From: Tubiluchus corallicola
Taxonomy: Eukaryota; Priapulida; Priapulimorpha; Priapulimorphida; Tubiluchidae
Assembly (NCBI GenBank): GCA_030141605.1
Contig: JAQGDQ010000004.1
Location: 124,001-188,000, forward strand
Reading direction: 5' to 3'
Length of the DNA: 64,000 bases
Under the pieces are notes generated by a model. The model was not told the origin of the DNA, made no database searches, and saw only the letters and a list, made by a program, of their open reading frames with translations. Below, piece after piece: positions 1 through 13,899 of the stretch; position 1 is the first letter of the stretch, and every line of letters begins with the position of its first letter. The position numbers were made by a program, and so were the translations under genes.

Positions 1-39
1 TTGTACATTGTACAAAAGGGAGGGAACAGAAATAAAGAG

Positions 40-270
<231 letters not shown>

Positions 271-329
271 AGGAAAGATGTATTTTATATTAAATTTGAT
301 AAAGACAGTCCTAAGCCTGTTTAAATAAA

Positions 330-2290
330 GCTCTCAGTATTGATTACAGCGTAGAGAAAAGACCCATTAGATTTCATTCTAATCCGAGTGAAAAGAGTGA
401 AAATGTGGTGAATGGTGACTACAGACAGATGAGCTGATTACCGTCATTGAGTAGGAAACGAGTTTTCTAACAGAAGCCTAATTTTCTGACACATTTCATG
501 TCGTAAGCCACGTTAACCTTGTGTTCACACAATCTTTTCTGCGTCGCACTTTAAATCTGTATAATCGTACTGTCACAACGGCTGAGGTAATTAAATAAAA
601 GTTAGTTCATTTAAATAAAATATCATAACTGATATAACCTACAACTGATAAAGTTATTTACCAACAGTAAGTATTTTGAATAGTAAAAATTCAGTTAATT
701 GGGTTCTTGGAATCTGCTGAACTGGTGTTATTCGTTAATCTGGTGAACGAATTGCCCCTTCCAAAAGACCAAATATACGCTGCGAAATTAGACGATCTGG
801 ATTAGAATGTCGTGTTTAGCAAATTCTGAAACGCCACCAAATAATTAAAAAACAAAATTAATTGTTGTCTGCCTACATGCCTAAATGTAGACTGCATTAC
901 GTTGCACTGGGAACAATATTCATTCCTAACAAATTTAAAACATATTTTGTTTTCGTTTTCAAATTGTTTTTGTTATGTCACCACCATATCCTGCGAAAAA
1001 CATTGTGCTTCCGCGTTAGAACTCAGAAACTTGGAGCTCAGCCTGCTCCTCTTTTTTGCTGCCTACCCTATTCACACAGTCTCGCGTTTACAAATGATTA
1101 ATTTTTGCCGTAAGCGACTGATACTAAAGATTGACAGTATGACAGCATGGGACAACTATGAAACAGGCATTTTTAAGCCGAGGAAGGCAACAGAGCTTTT
1201 AGTACGTTTTATCGAGAAAGGATAAAAGTGAAACACTTTCATGTATAACAGTCTGTATTCTAATTAGATCGTCAGCTTCGTAAATACCAGAGTTTTAATT
1301 GTTTGCACATAGTGAAATGACAGAGTTATTTCAATATGTGCAAGCAAACTGCCTTCATTAATCATGCAGAGAGACATTCCTTTTCATTACAGTTTTCACA
1401 TTTCCTCTCCGTCAGTTTGCATTTGTTAATTAACTTCACCTAATCATTATAACTGCACTTGGATTATGTTACCACAGATGTATCTCGCACTATAGACTTC
1501 AGAAAGCGAGCTAAACGTTATTAAATTCATCTAATCTATGATTGAAATTAGCGTTTTCAGCCAGAACTTCGCAATAATTTTGATAACCACAGATTTTCTT
1601 GAGTTCTAATTTTCTTGAATGTTTTGCAGAAAGATGCATACGTTTTTGATTTGCATAATGTAAGCAGCAGCCACAATTGCTGCATGACCTTTATAAAGCT
1701 TGTTAGTTCGATTTCTGTTTCGGATCAGTCTGGAATGATGAATTCATCACTCAGTATAGATGTGCACGACCGTTCTGGATTATTGAATCATTTGAAAGTC
1801 AACATAACAATCATGAAAGCACTATGGTAACAATTTAGAGAATATAAAGACAAGATCAAATTCTGTTATACACTGTAGGCCTATTATCACGTATCTATTA
1901 GTTTGAAAGCTGAAAACGCCTCAAACCTTGTTTTAGTACTTTAATGACGCCCGGATATAATAAATCTTCATTCATCCGTTTAATTGTTCAATGTCAGCAT
2001 CGCATCAAGATTTTATGTGTTTACTGAATAAAGAAAAATTTTGGATGATTTATGAATCTTCTGAGCGTGTTTTGCATTATTGGTAAGTTAGCAAAACGAG
2101 TAGAAGCAGAAGTAATTATCTTCCCTTGGGGTTTTTATACTACGTGATATAGCTATGGACGCAAAGTTAGTATATTTGCTATGTGACAGAAGACAGCAAG
2201 ATAGATATTTTAATTATTTAAAGAAGATGTTTTGACGATCCCGATGATTACTCCTGATGATGACCACTCTGTTGTCTGTCATTCAGTTAA
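330..2290. other. AT-rich DNA, no gene recognised
   Basis: Only short open frames are present (the longest is 107 codons) and none shows a domain, a signal peptide or a convincing pair of splice sites. A 71-codon frame at 1615-1830 follows an acceptor-like TTTTGCAG, but its peptide resembles nothing I know. Confidence 0.6.
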
Positions 2291-2294
2291 TTGC

Positions 2295-2412
2295 CAATCA
2301 GTCAGTCGGTCGGTCGGTCGGTCGGTCGGTCGGTCGGTCGGTCAGTCAGTCAGTCAGTCAGTCAGTCAGTCAGTCAGTCAGTCAGTCAGTCAGTCAATCA
2401 ATCAATCTATCT

Positions 2413-2468
<56 letters not shown>

Positions 2469-2670
2469 GTCGGTCAATCAATCAACCAGTCATCAGTCAA
2501 TCAGTCAGTCAGTTACTTAGCCCGTCCGTCCGTCCATCAGTCAGTCAGTTACTTAGCCAGTCCGTCCGTCAGTCAGTCAGTTAGTCAGTCATTCAGTCAG
2601 TTGGTTCATTTTTCGATCAGTCAGTCAGTCAGGCAGGCAGGCAATTGGTCAGTCAGCCAGTCAGTTGGTT
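2295..2670. repeat. Compound tetranucleotide array (GTCG, GTCA, ATCA)
   Basis: About ten GGTC/GTCG units (2305-2342) pass into about fourteen GTCA units (to 2395), then into ATCA units (to about 2468), and then into a degenerate mix of related units to 2670. The stepwise change from one unit to a one-base variant suggests point mutation followed by slippage. Three overlapping open frames here are products of the repeat. Confidence 0.95.
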
Positions 2671-2674
2671 AATT

Positions 2675-3764
2675 TTTCGGCCAATACACCGGGTTCATCA
2701 ATTGGTCTATCCATCAAATAATCTTTAATCAATTAATCATTTAACCAATCAACCAATCAAAAAATCGGTCACTCAATAAACTACCACCTAGTGAAACGAG
2801 TAAAGAAGCAAGATACTAAGTAAAGAAATCACAAACAAGAAAATAAATAATTATATAGATTAAGTGTATCATCCGATAAGAAGGTGCTATAGTATGCCCA
2901 GTACATGTAGCATGCATCGTTTGCGCTGTAAATTAAGTGTTTTAAATTTTACCAAGACACCTTTTATAATTAGTTTCATCTCCCTAGGATACCGTTGCAC
3001 ACCAGAATCGAGTTTGTAAATGATGTTATTATTGTGGCTCTGAAAATATTTTTCAGAATTTACAGAAACGTATTTCGCAAGTTAAACAAACCTGATAATA
3101 ACATTTGCCTCCAGCAGAAGATTGCATTCCTTTTCACATAGTGTTTACAGTTAGTGTTGACAATAATCAAGCCAACAAGTGGAAAAAACAAATAGGAAAA
3201 AGATCTGGCTGTACACCGATGATTAGAATTTGCAGGTTTTAGTGCTTCATTTCATTGTAGTTTTATGGCGTGAAAGTGGCGCTAAAAAGTACGAAAAAGT
3301 CACAAGAAAAAAGAGACAGAAACAGAACTCTTTAAGGAGATGACAGCTAAAAACAAAGGGTATGATTCGTTTATCAGAAAGCTATGCATAGTGTACCTTT
3401 GCACTTTACAGGGAGCGAAAGTTTATGAAAAATAACAAGCAGCATTTCGAAACAAAAATTTCTCGTTTGTGGAAACGGTGAGCATAGAAACTGCGCACCA
3501 CTCGTCAGTCGACTAGTGATTGTGTTCGATGTGTGTCGAAGCCGGGTTTCACTTTCTCAGCATCTTAAAACAAAAGAGTGGCTTCAGTACAAAGAGTTAC
3601 AGCTAACCTGATCCTTTGTTCCCAGAAGACTTCTCTAAAACCAACAAAATTACAATTACAAGCGTAAGCCTCCGAGTTACAGCAAGATAATAGGACGTCA
3701 CAGACAGACAGTTAATCAGCCTGACGAAAATAAACAATAAACGGAAGCAGCTAAATTGCTCAAC
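2675..3764. other. AT-rich DNA, no gene recognised
   Basis: Scattered AATCA-like units near 2700-2770 continue the decay of the preceding array. No exon or mobile element was recognised. Confidence 0.55.
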
Positions 3765-3765
3765 A

Positions 3766-4112
3766 GCGTCTAAGACTGTAACTATTTATTTCATTTTCAA
3801 AAAAGTCCGTCCTTTTTTACCTTTCAGCTTTTATATTTTAACAAAAAGCAATAAGTATTCACAATTGCTCACTTATTCACGCGCAATTGTTTTTCATTAA
3901 AACAAGACAAAACCGATCAGTCTCAAAATAGAACGAATGCTGCGTCTAAGACTGTAACTATTTATTTCATTCTCAAAAAAGTCTGTCATTTTTTACCTTT
4001 CAGATTTATATTTTAGCAATAAGCAATACGTATTCACAATTATGCACCTATTCTCTTGCAAATGTTTTTCATTATAAACAAGGCAAAACTGATCGATCTC
4101 GAAGTAGAACTC
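3766..4112. repeat. Two-copy tandem duplication, period about 176 bp
   Basis: The unit starting GCGTCTAAGACTGTAACTAT at 3766 is repeated from 3942. Both copies keep a TTTACCTTTCAG block, a TATTCACAATT block and a block like ACAAG.CAAAAC.GATC in the same order, with substitutions and small indels. The second copy fades out near 4112. No coding potential was seen. Confidence 0.85.
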
Positions 4113-4114
4113 AG

Positions 4115-5590
4115 AACACCTTGTATCGTCAACAGATGGGTTAAAAGGGCTGCAAAACTGAACACATTTTATTTTGTTTGCTCAAGAACTGTTTTGTATT
4201 CTTCTTGTAACCAGTGCAGCTGTTTCAAATACTGATTAGAACCCGTATTTGATCCGGAAGACAAACTCCTGAGTAATAGTTAATGCTGTGCTAATGAAAT
4301 CTCGCAATTAAAAGTCTCACTTTCCCATTTCCTGTTTTCTAAATGTCATTTCGGTAACGCTGTAAGAAAAAATGGTCGGTAAAGGTGTAAGTTTTATCTC
4401 TGGCAATCAGAAAAATACTCTTTAGCCTTTACCAAAAGATTAAGATAACAGCATTACTAAATCACATTCAAAATATAGGCAAATGAAAGTATAAGTAATG
4501 CATGAATTTACTACAAATAAATATACCAACACGTAATAATATGATACAAAAATAAAGACATAAAACAGTGTGCAAAATGCAAAAATTATAAAGCAATCTG
4601 ACCTCAGTCTGTCATTAGTTTGGCCCATGACATGTTTTTTTCGATACTTATTCGATGTATTTGTTGAAGACATCGCATTCACGTGGAAAAGGGTTGCATG
4701 TACTGACTTTCTAACTGCTTATTAGAGTTCAAGGTTAGTTGTTAATGCAACGGGTTTTAACTTAAAATTGTGCACTTTCTACATTAAAAATACTTGACAC
4801 TTCAACTCCATGCAAGATAGCTTGCTAAAAACAACATGCTATACAAAACTTTATCCCAGCCCTTTTTAAAATGTTAAGTACCGAACAACTTCTGCTTTGC
4901 CGTTAAAACTAAGAGGTCGCGACAAAGACCGTCATCATTGACCTTCATTCAGTCTGCGTAACCTACATCAGTCTCCCTCCCTTAATACTGATGACACTGG
5001 GGGGATTTAACACAAATTCGGGTTACGCCGATTATTCATTGTTTCGTCTTTATTAAATGCGCACAGTTGACGGGCAATCGAATTAAATTTCGATTTATAG
5101 ATTGCACTGCCTCTAGAAGCTCTATCTCTCTCGTTATTCAAGTCAGTACTTGATACTGTGTTAATCGTACTTTGTCTATAAGAGCTTAAATAGTAATTGA
5201 CTTGAAATGTTTGAATAGTTGCGGTCGAGGCATATAAATCGATTGAACAACTTCTAAGAGGCCACTAGATTCGTGCCTTATAATTTCGAATCCAGTCGAG
5301 ATTTAGACCTGCCATCGGAGTACAGGTCCAATACATTTGCAAAGGTCAAAAGCTTTAGCTATTAAAAATTATAAATTTCGTGATACAAATAAATTAATGT
5401 GTTGATACAAACATACTTTTTGAGTCGATTAGCCGGTCATTTGGTCGGTCAGTCAGTTTGTTTCTCAGTCATTCAGTCAACAAGTGTGTCAATCGGTTCC
5501 TCAGTCTTAGCAGACAACGGGCGGGTCAACCAATAAATTTGCCACTATTTAACTAAGCACGTAAATCAGTAAGAAAATAAGTATTGGTAT
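4115..5590. other. AT-rich DNA, no gene recognised
   Basis: An 80-codon minus-strand frame (4440-4682) is rich in Phe, Tyr, Val and Cys, as expected of chance AT-rich translation. No splice-supported exon was found. Confidence 0.55.
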
Positions 5591-5594
5591 AAGT

Positions 5595-5960
5595 AGGTAA
5601 GAAGGTGCTAGGTAGGTAGGTAGGTAGGACTGTAGGTGGGTAAGTATGTATGTATGTATGTATGTATGTATGTATGTATGTATGTATGTATGTATGTATG
5701 TAGGTAGGTAGGTAGGTAGGTAGGTAGGTAGGTAGGTAGGTAGGTAGGTAGGTAGGTAGGTAAGTAGGTGAGTAGGTAGGTAGGTCAGTAGATAGGTAGG
5801 TAGGTAGGTAGATAGGTAAATAGGTAAGTAGGTAGGTAGGTAAGTAGGTAAGTAGGTGAGTAGGTAGATAGGTAGGTGGGTAGGTAGGTAGGTAGGTAAG
5901 TAGGTAAGTAGGTGAGTAGGTTGGTAGGTAGATAGGTATGTAAGTAGGTAGATAGTACGG
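5595..5960. repeat. (GTAT)n / (GGTA)n tetranucleotide array
   Basis: A (GTAT)n block (about 5645-5700) is followed by a pure (GGTA)n block (about 5700-5760) and an interrupted GGTA/AGTA/GATA stretch to 5960. The plus strand has regularly spaced GG pairs, the pattern needed for two-tetrad G-quadruplexes. Confidence 0.96.
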
Positions 5961-5964
5961 AAGG

Positions 5965-7890
5965 AGGGAGGGAGAAGTAAGTCAGTAAGTATTATGGTAA
6001 ATAAATAACAGGTATGTAAGTAGATAAATAAGTAAGCTACAATAATGAGTAAGTAGACAGGTAAATAGGTAAGTTACCTGCTGCACGACCTGCTGCAACA
6101 TGTTAACTTAAACGAGGAAAGCAGGTGGGCACCATCTACTAATCACTCTAACCATGGCTGGAATTACAACTAGGACTTGAATAGAAAGTCAAGGCCTGCA
6201 GTAAAACTTATTCGCAGTAATTCACTTGAATACAACATGATGGTGATGATTTAGTAAGTCAAATCTTAAGTTAGTAATTACTGGGCAGCACATCTGGTGA
6301 TTGGCTTGATATGTGACCGACGTACCAACTATAGCTTAATTTGTAACAAATTTCTTTTTTGAAAAGAATCTCAGAATATAGACATGGAATAGACTGCAGA
6401 TCCAATTTTTAATGGCTGGGTTACGGGCGTCGGAACGCTTTACATTTAACCAGTTGTTATAATACCGATACAATGTCAATAACCAATGAATATGGTAATT
6501 AAGATGATAAAATAACTCTTAGGGTCTTGGATGTCACGAACTTGATAATTGTGTTATTGTCTCTTTGTGTAATTGATTAAGTTCGATGAAATTTAATGAA
6601 TGATGTTTGCAGTCAACATCTGAAACAGGCTTTGAAGGAATTAAGAGCATTAACTGCGCAGTGAATAATGATCAGCCAATAATGATTCAGATTCAAACCA
6701 AGCAGAACTACTGAATTTATTCTGCTAACAAAAGTCAATGATTTATTGGGACAAAAAGTTTCCTGGATATCCACGGGCAAGCCCTAATCAGAATTCATTT
6801 TGCTTAATACTTATTATAGTTATACTGCAAGGCAGTGCTAGTTATACCGTAAGTTCTTTATTCTGCTCTATGTGTAAAATACATTCTAAACGATTTTGGA
6901 TTATTTTGCGCATTGTGCTTGGTGAAATGAGGCCTGAGGGTGAATCCCCTTCGGGGTGTAATTTTTGGTTTAAGCATGTTTGATGCTTTTCAATATCACG
7001 CGAAAGCAATAAATAACGCAAATTGAGTTTTTTCGTTTAAAAGCATTATGGGAAGGTAAACTATGGTAAAGAATATGAAATGTGTTTTAAAGCTTGAAAG
7101 CCTGCGATGAAGCTAAGTGAACTGTAACGGTTTGCTCGACGGCATTAATATTTTAAAGATAGCAGATGAAAAACAACGTGCAACTCAAATGTATAACAAC
7201 ATCTATAGCACTCTCACAGATATATGCTGTGGGCACCCTTTGTGAGCCTGATGATATTTTGAGCAATTGTCTTTGAACGTAACAGCAAGATACTTTGACC
7301 GAATCTGCCAATTTGACACTTGTGAAAAAGGACGTCTTATCTCTTGTTAAGATAGGCCGTTTTTAAATTGGTTGGAGAATGTGTTTGGCGCACGCGCAGT
7401 AGCGGGAAGCTTGATCGAAATGGCATTTACAGACTTATTTTATTATATGGACGGCTGTCAACATTCTTCGAGCTTTGATTCATCATCATAGATGCGAATT
7501 TGCAAAATCGCTGGAACTTATCTAAGTCAATGGTTGAGGTGGTTTATACAACATTCCTGTTTAAAAAACAGAGCAATGTTTAAAATGTTTTGTTCTGTCT
7601 TACAATTTTTGTAAAGTAGAAATGATCAAAATAATGTAGGACTGATGTAAGACGTAATTTGGACGTTTAATAATTTCCAAATTAACAAAAATACAAGAAT
7701 TAACCAAAACCATATGTAAATATTTTTTGAAGTGAACAAAACCGAAAAATGAAGAAACCAGGAATTTTGATGAGCGACGTAACGAGCTAAAATGACTTCA
7801 ACCGTAGTCGTTAACAGCAGCAACATTTCTGCCACAGAGAGATCGGAATTGGTTATTGAATCGAAACCAAGTAACTTATGGGTAAGTTGA
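5965..7890. other. AT-rich DNA, no gene recognised
   Basis: GTAG-like units trail to about 6070. A small CCCC-TTC-GGGG hairpin sits near 6946. An 81-codon frame at 6738-6983 has no recognisable feature. Confidence 0.5.
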
Positions 7891-7894
7891 ATTT

Positions 7895-8190
7895 ATACAA
7901 CTTTTTGTCGGTTATTGATGACTTATTGTCACTTTTTATCGCTCACTGATGCCAACAACAAAAACCCGCAAGAATGTCATAGATACATAATTCGATGTTT
8001 GGAATTGGTGCCACAGTACTTAATGCTATACTGTGGCACAAATGGGAACCGTTTTGCAAGGACATTAAATTGCCATTTCATATTCTTATTCAAGAGCGCA
8101 TACGCATACATCAAGAATCTACCGTGCATAATGTGCAAAACGCATGGACAATGTGGCTGGAATGATGTCGTTGTACCAGATCACAAATTT
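7895..8190 (+). pseudogene. Possible decayed DDE integrase-core fragment
   Basis: A 134-codon frame at 7915-8319 contains TDANNKNP, then about 20 residues later PQYLMLYCGTNGN. This spacing resembles the tNN.P ... P..LR.DCGTEN block of integrase-core domains found in animal transposable elements. In the +1 frame from about 8098 the peptide STVHNVQNAW recalls the S..N.RIE.LW block that normally follows. If right, at least one frameshift separates the blocks and the catalytic acidic residues around CGT.N have changed. The assignment is by eye from short similarities; a chance frame is a real alternative. Confidence 0.35.
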
Positions 8191-8329
8191 GTTTATTTGT
8201 TAAGTCCACAAGCCTTATTTATTTTTGCTTGCTTTTGCTTTTGGTTTAATTTTTTAGCGAACAGCCGCCTCGAATTTTGCATATACTGCAGCCGTCGCGA
8301 GCTATATTGCACGTTCTAGATGCATGTAT

Positions 8330-11300
8330 ACCCACTTAATGCATTTTAACATTTAACGAATATGTTGCTTTTGCCAAATTTATTCAAAGCTGCTTCGTGC
8401 CGCTTTGTAACGAAGAAACACATACTGCTTTTTCCAAAATCATTAATCATCCACCAAATTAATCATTCATAAAAGTAGGTTCAGCTTTCTGAAACTAACA
8501 ATTCTAATGCTATGAACAAGCCTTATTATTGCCTAGCCAACTGGCAACGTAACTCTACATCATTATTAGAGATTCATGTTTTTGTATCTTTTATTGACTC
8601 GTGGCTATAATTGAGGCGCTTCCGTGCTAAAATGGAACGCAAAGAGTTAAAAAGATTCATTTAGAAGGCATGTTAACAACCTTTATTATTAAAAAGGCAT
8701 TTTCATATGTACGACGATTACCAGTTTATATACTCTACTAAAGCAGCTGATTTCATATTGACTCTATGGCCTCAGCTGTGCATGAATTCGCTCGAGTTCG
8801 CCTTTGTGCTTGGTGAACAGAGCAAGATTCAATTATAATTGCTCTTACATTATAATTGTTACATAAAAAGAGTTACCAGAGTTACTAGTGTTACAAGTCT
8901 TAATACTAGTCTCCACAATAAGAGTAATTGTAAAATGTAATATTAGCTGACTTCATATCCTGTTTCCTTTGCTGCCTTTGCCTAAGGACGCTGACACACG
9001 TGTCTCTAACTCTAGACGTTCAAACACAGTGGTGTAAAAGATATCTACCTTAAGTACACCATTTGACCAGCTAGTTTAACTTGGTCAAAATTCCTAACTT
9101 CTATCAGTGGAGCAGAACTTTGCAATTTGACAACGCGTTGAATACGGGAGATACTTTAGTTAGAGTTGGTTTAACTCCAGTCAAATGCACTTCAGTGCCT
9201 TAAATATTGCCCGCCAATCGTTCTACTGCTTGCGCAGATGTATAACTTTAGTTAAATGAGCACGTCGGTAACATTATCATTAATTATAATGTCATTAAGA
9301 ACACAAACAGACTACTTGTGACACATACTGAGCGATATACATAGTCAGCAGGAGGCACTCAGACGGCAAGGCTTCCGGTATTTAGAAGGCAAAAGAGCTG
9401 TATGGATATAATTAGAAAATGCTAGCCAAATAGTCAAAATAATCAAATCGTCACCGTATTTCGACTTGTTTTCACTAAGACTATAGCTTACTGGCATTGT
9501 AGTATAGCTGCCATTATAGTTACTTCGACCATTCAAAGTTAAAATAACTTAGCATATTTAGTTAACTTAAACTTAATTTCGCACGAGTCTCGTTTTGGCA
9601 GACACAGATCAAGATCACATATACCAAAACACTCGAGGTGGGGGTATTAATTTAATGAAAAATTTCACAGGTCACACACAAGAAAAAGCCATACGCGGTC
9701 TCTACGAGAGGAAACTAGCCTAAAATTCCTCAAATAAACCCTAGGATAACCACTAGAAGCCACGTTTCGCGGGCTTCTAGAAATTCATTACCCAAATTGT
9801 AGAAAGGTTACTTGTGACACATACTGAGTGATACACATACTTGTGACACATACTAACTAAAAACTAAAAATTCATCACAAAAACTATGCAGGGAATGGCA
9901 AAATTTAGGCGACATAACGTAGTAATTGGCTAGTTGGCTTATTTTACTGACTAACTGATAAATTTGAGCCACCTGCAAAACATCACAACGTATCAGAGAT
10001 TTCCTCGCGTTAATGTTAACTTGACAATATAGAAATGAAACCGCAGTCTTCTTCGCATTCACGTGGTCACGTACTCATTTATTAACCAGGTTCTGCGTTG
10101 CTCAACTTCGGTTGCTAAGTTCCTTTCTATTACTTAGCTGCCTTCGCTCTAAAATAGTTTCATACGTGGTACTACTAGTCTACTGCTTCCAAAAATGCAA
10201 AAATGTCTTTTATCATTTTTTTAATGCATTGCTTATCTAAACCTAAATTGCTGACGATTTACAAAACACTTTGTGGTTTACAAATCAATCTTTGGTGTTT
10301 GTATATGTTTGTCGCTGATTAATATTTAATCAACGGGTTTAAAAACATTATTATTCTTTTGGGGCCTCGTAAGCTTTCTTCGTTTTCTGCACTAATTTAG
10401 CATTACTTATCCAATAATTATTGAAAATGCGTCTTAGCGGCAAAAGTGTGAAGTTGAAGCTCTCACGCATGCAAATCTTCTTTAAATCCCATGATGTCTG
10501 TTTGCATTAGAGTTATGCAACGTTAAAGCAACAGTAAGTTTTAATTAGGCAGAAATTCTTGTCAAACTGGTTGCTTTTTCAGTTTGTCATGAATCGTGAG
10601 ACACGGTTGCACGATTTCAGGCAGCCACTTGTTTAAAGTTTTAAAAATATTATTTGAAACATTACTTTTGACAACAGTGTCGAGAAATAAAATTTGTTGC
10701 TGGTCGACTTCATACAGCTTTTTGTTTTTCGTATCGCCGAAATGCAATTTTATCAGACATTTTCTTAAAAATATACGACAGTTTGATGTTAGAACGCATT
10801 CCACAAATAAGCTGGTTAACTAAGACAATAATGAAACAGGTGCTAAGCATCTGATATTAGCCTAAATCAGATTTTTCTCATCATTATTGCTACAGCGACA
10901 ACTACTGGGTTCTTTTTTTAAGCTACTGGATTGATAATCGGGTAAAAGTTTTAAAATCTACCATTTCCGCATCAATGCATTTTTTCTTTTCATTATTTTA
11001 AACCTCATGAGGTTATTACATCTCATTGGCTCAACCTGCTTAAATTCTCTAAACTATTAATTGCAAGGAATTTAGACTTAAATTAATCAGCAAAGAATGT
11101 CTTTGAATATAACTTATACTTCAAATTTGAAAATCAATGTAAAATTTATAAATTTAGACTTGCTCAATACAAAAAAATAAGCTAATCATTTCCTATTTTA
11201 TATTAAGGTAATTACAATATTAATTTTGTATAAGAACCAGCGGGTTTATGACTTTTACACTCTTAATCTTAAATTCTACAAGTGTCAACAAAACATGTGC

Positions 11301-13890
11301 ATATACTAAAATTGTTATCCTTTAATTAATAGATATATCATATCATATAATAATATCATATCATATAATGTTTTAAAAAGTGAATCTTAAATAGGAAGAC
11401 ACCCAAAATTTAAGCGTTAAGCGCCATAAAGCGGTTAAAATTACAAAAGAATAGCTTGGTTTTACAAAACTAGTAAACTTTAAAATTGTTCTCAGGAAGC
11501 TGATTGGAATTATATTGAAAAAGAAATTGATCAGGACGCGTGTTAACCATCCGTCAACATATTTTGATCACTATTTTCAGATTATTGCACGGTGCAACTA
11601 ACTTCTAGAGGCTGCAACTGTAGTGTAGTCTCTCCAACATTCGTATAATCGGCAATAAAGTATCGCCGAACTTAGTAAATATAATCTATATCTAGCCTTA
11701 CATACATAGGTTCCACATACAGATACACAGTGCATAGCCTAGTGTCACCGATCTTGTTAGCAGTTATAAACTTTGGGTAAACGTGATGTATGTAAGGGCA
11801 TGGTGTGGCTGCCATTGTTTGGCCATCACTGCAAAATTTACTTTTGCCTCTGCAAGTTCTTTGCAAAACAGGTGAGACCGCCTTAAAAACAAGTTTGATG
11901 GATTTCAAGCTTCTTAATAAAAATGTAGCTGATTTGCTGTACGTTCTGCAGAATCCATGTTCTGATGCCTGTACATAATTATAATTGGCATATTTCAGGC
12001 TTTCAGCCCATGCAGTAAAACTCTGTCATAGTTGTAGGTGGCATTTTCTGTACGTCTAGGGAATCTAACTTCAAAACTGCAACGAAGGATTATGGACTAT
12101 CAAGAATTTCTGCAGAAGTAGTCATATTCATCAAATAGAAAAAAGTCTGTGTGTAAGAGTCAGCATTTTCGCTTTAGTTCTTTATTAAATTTTGTTTCTT
12201 TTTTCGGTTATAAGTAAAACATGTCAGCTGTCTTTAAGAGGATAATTAATTCACTTGTTGATCGATGCGTTACGCCTGTCAGACCTTTTCAAAAGTAAGG
12301 CTATTACAGGCCGTGGAATCTTTATTACATAATTCGGTGTAAGACTGACTAAATTGTCTTAAATAAATGAGAAACTTTAAATTTGCATAATACGTCATAT
12401 CTCAACTTATAAGCAATAGACGTGCAGGATTCTGTTAGGAGGTCTGCGTCTACGAATAATGCCTAAAGTAATTCCAAGGTAAGATAGATGAAAGCAGTAC
12501 CTTCGAACAGACGAACCTTCGAACTTTGTGTAGGACATACGTATTTCAGACATGGACACCCAAATCTAAATTTCCCCAGTGTAATAAAATATGCCCCAAT
12601 TTGCGATTTGTTGCAAAGTCATGCTGTTCTGGGTTAGTAAGGTATCATATTTTTGTGTTTGATCAGCTCAGAGCAATTTCCTTCGACAGCTTAGAATTTA
12701 ATGTTTCTTCAACGAATTAACAGGAAAGTTTGTCTTAAAGTTTAGGTGCAACCAAGTAACCAAAACCTGCACTCTGACACAAAGACGCTGCATGACAGCT
12801 CAATATCTCTATTTGTGATAAGTGAAATGGGTGAAATTGATAACTTACTTTCCAATAATCGCTCACGCTATGCCCCTTCAGCACGCTATGCTGTATGTTA
12901 TACTGCAACTGCTGTTGTCATCATCATCGTCCTCATTTTTTGTTGTCGTTGATATCGTCGTCGTCATTCTTGTGTTGAGACTAAGCAAAGTGAAAAATTT
13001 CTTTTGTATTGGTAATTCACTTTTACATGGTTGTGCATTTTTTGAAGCTCAAAACGTTATTCCAGGGCATTAGGTCAAGGTCATTTTTGGGTTTTTTGCA
13101 GATTAATTGGAAAGAACTAGTAAAACGACAATTACTGCATTTTAATATATAATTAAAAGTATTGAAATCACCACACAATATATGCACGTAGAATGCTTTG
13201 CTTAAAAATGTAAAAGAAATTTAAATATTGTTTATCTCCCATCAAACGAACGCGCTGTCCTCATGATTTGGAAAAAAACTGGCGTAAGCTGGTCTCTGCT
13301 GAACAGTGTGAATGCTGTGAAGGCAAGCTGTGGTGAAGGATGCGTTCAAAATTTCGACAATTCACAAAGAAGTTCCGTTATTCTAGCATTGTATTTAACT
13401 ATGTATATGCAAAAATTAATCATTGGATCAATTATGTCCAAGGTTAAAGTGGTTACATAGCTCTAATCACAGGATTGTACCTTAAAATGCGTAAGTAGTA
13501 TACATTAAATGTGCAAAAGTAATTAATTTACAGACTTTTGTTGACTTTCAGATAAACATGTAAACTTGCGAGCATATGGTAGGTTCTGGGTGAGTTACTT
13601 AGTTTATAGAGTTCGCTCTATAAGTCAAACAAAGACTGTTGAAGCACCTGTCGGAATAAGTGTTTATATTTCATGGAAACCGGATGGTGCTATTTTTCGT
13701 CAAAAACGAGTGCGCCCAAGCGTGAAGTGACCGCGACTTTAAATTGATTTTATTAATTACGTAAGGCGCTTATCACAATTTTATTGTTGAAATTTTCTAA
13801 CATTTTTCTCGAATATTAGAATAAGTTCAACTTCGCGAGAGACTTGGCTTTTGCTATAAGATTTTACTTCTGTGACAGGAGATGCTTTAT
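8330..13890. other. Long gene-free AT-rich stretch
   Basis: No host exon was recognised on either strand. A 31-base motif beginning ACTTGTGACACATACTGAG occurs near 9313 and again near 9808, with a third partial copy at 9840. A short array of ATATCAT-like units lies at 11335-11370, and CATCAT/GTCGTC triplets at 12920-12970. The 60-80 codon frames have no domain features. Confidence 0.5.
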
Positions 13891-13899
13891 GTAACAGCG

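Noticed and set aside
2232-2672. Three overlapping Ser-Gln-rich open frames
   Set aside because: They come from the GTCA/GTCG/ATCA array, which is free of stops in all phases.
5595-5960. Possible CRISPR-like array
   Set aside because: Short-period tetranucleotide repeats without unique spacers, in animal DNA.
6935-6960. CCCC-TTC-GGGG hairpin resembling a terminator
   Set aside because: Too short, no transcript context, and hairpin terminators do not apply to animal nuclear genes.
10562-10804. 80-codon minus-strand frame containing QQQILFLDTVV
   Set aside because: It hints at an exon or a mobile element, but no second motif or splice site supports it, and the plus strand is also open here.
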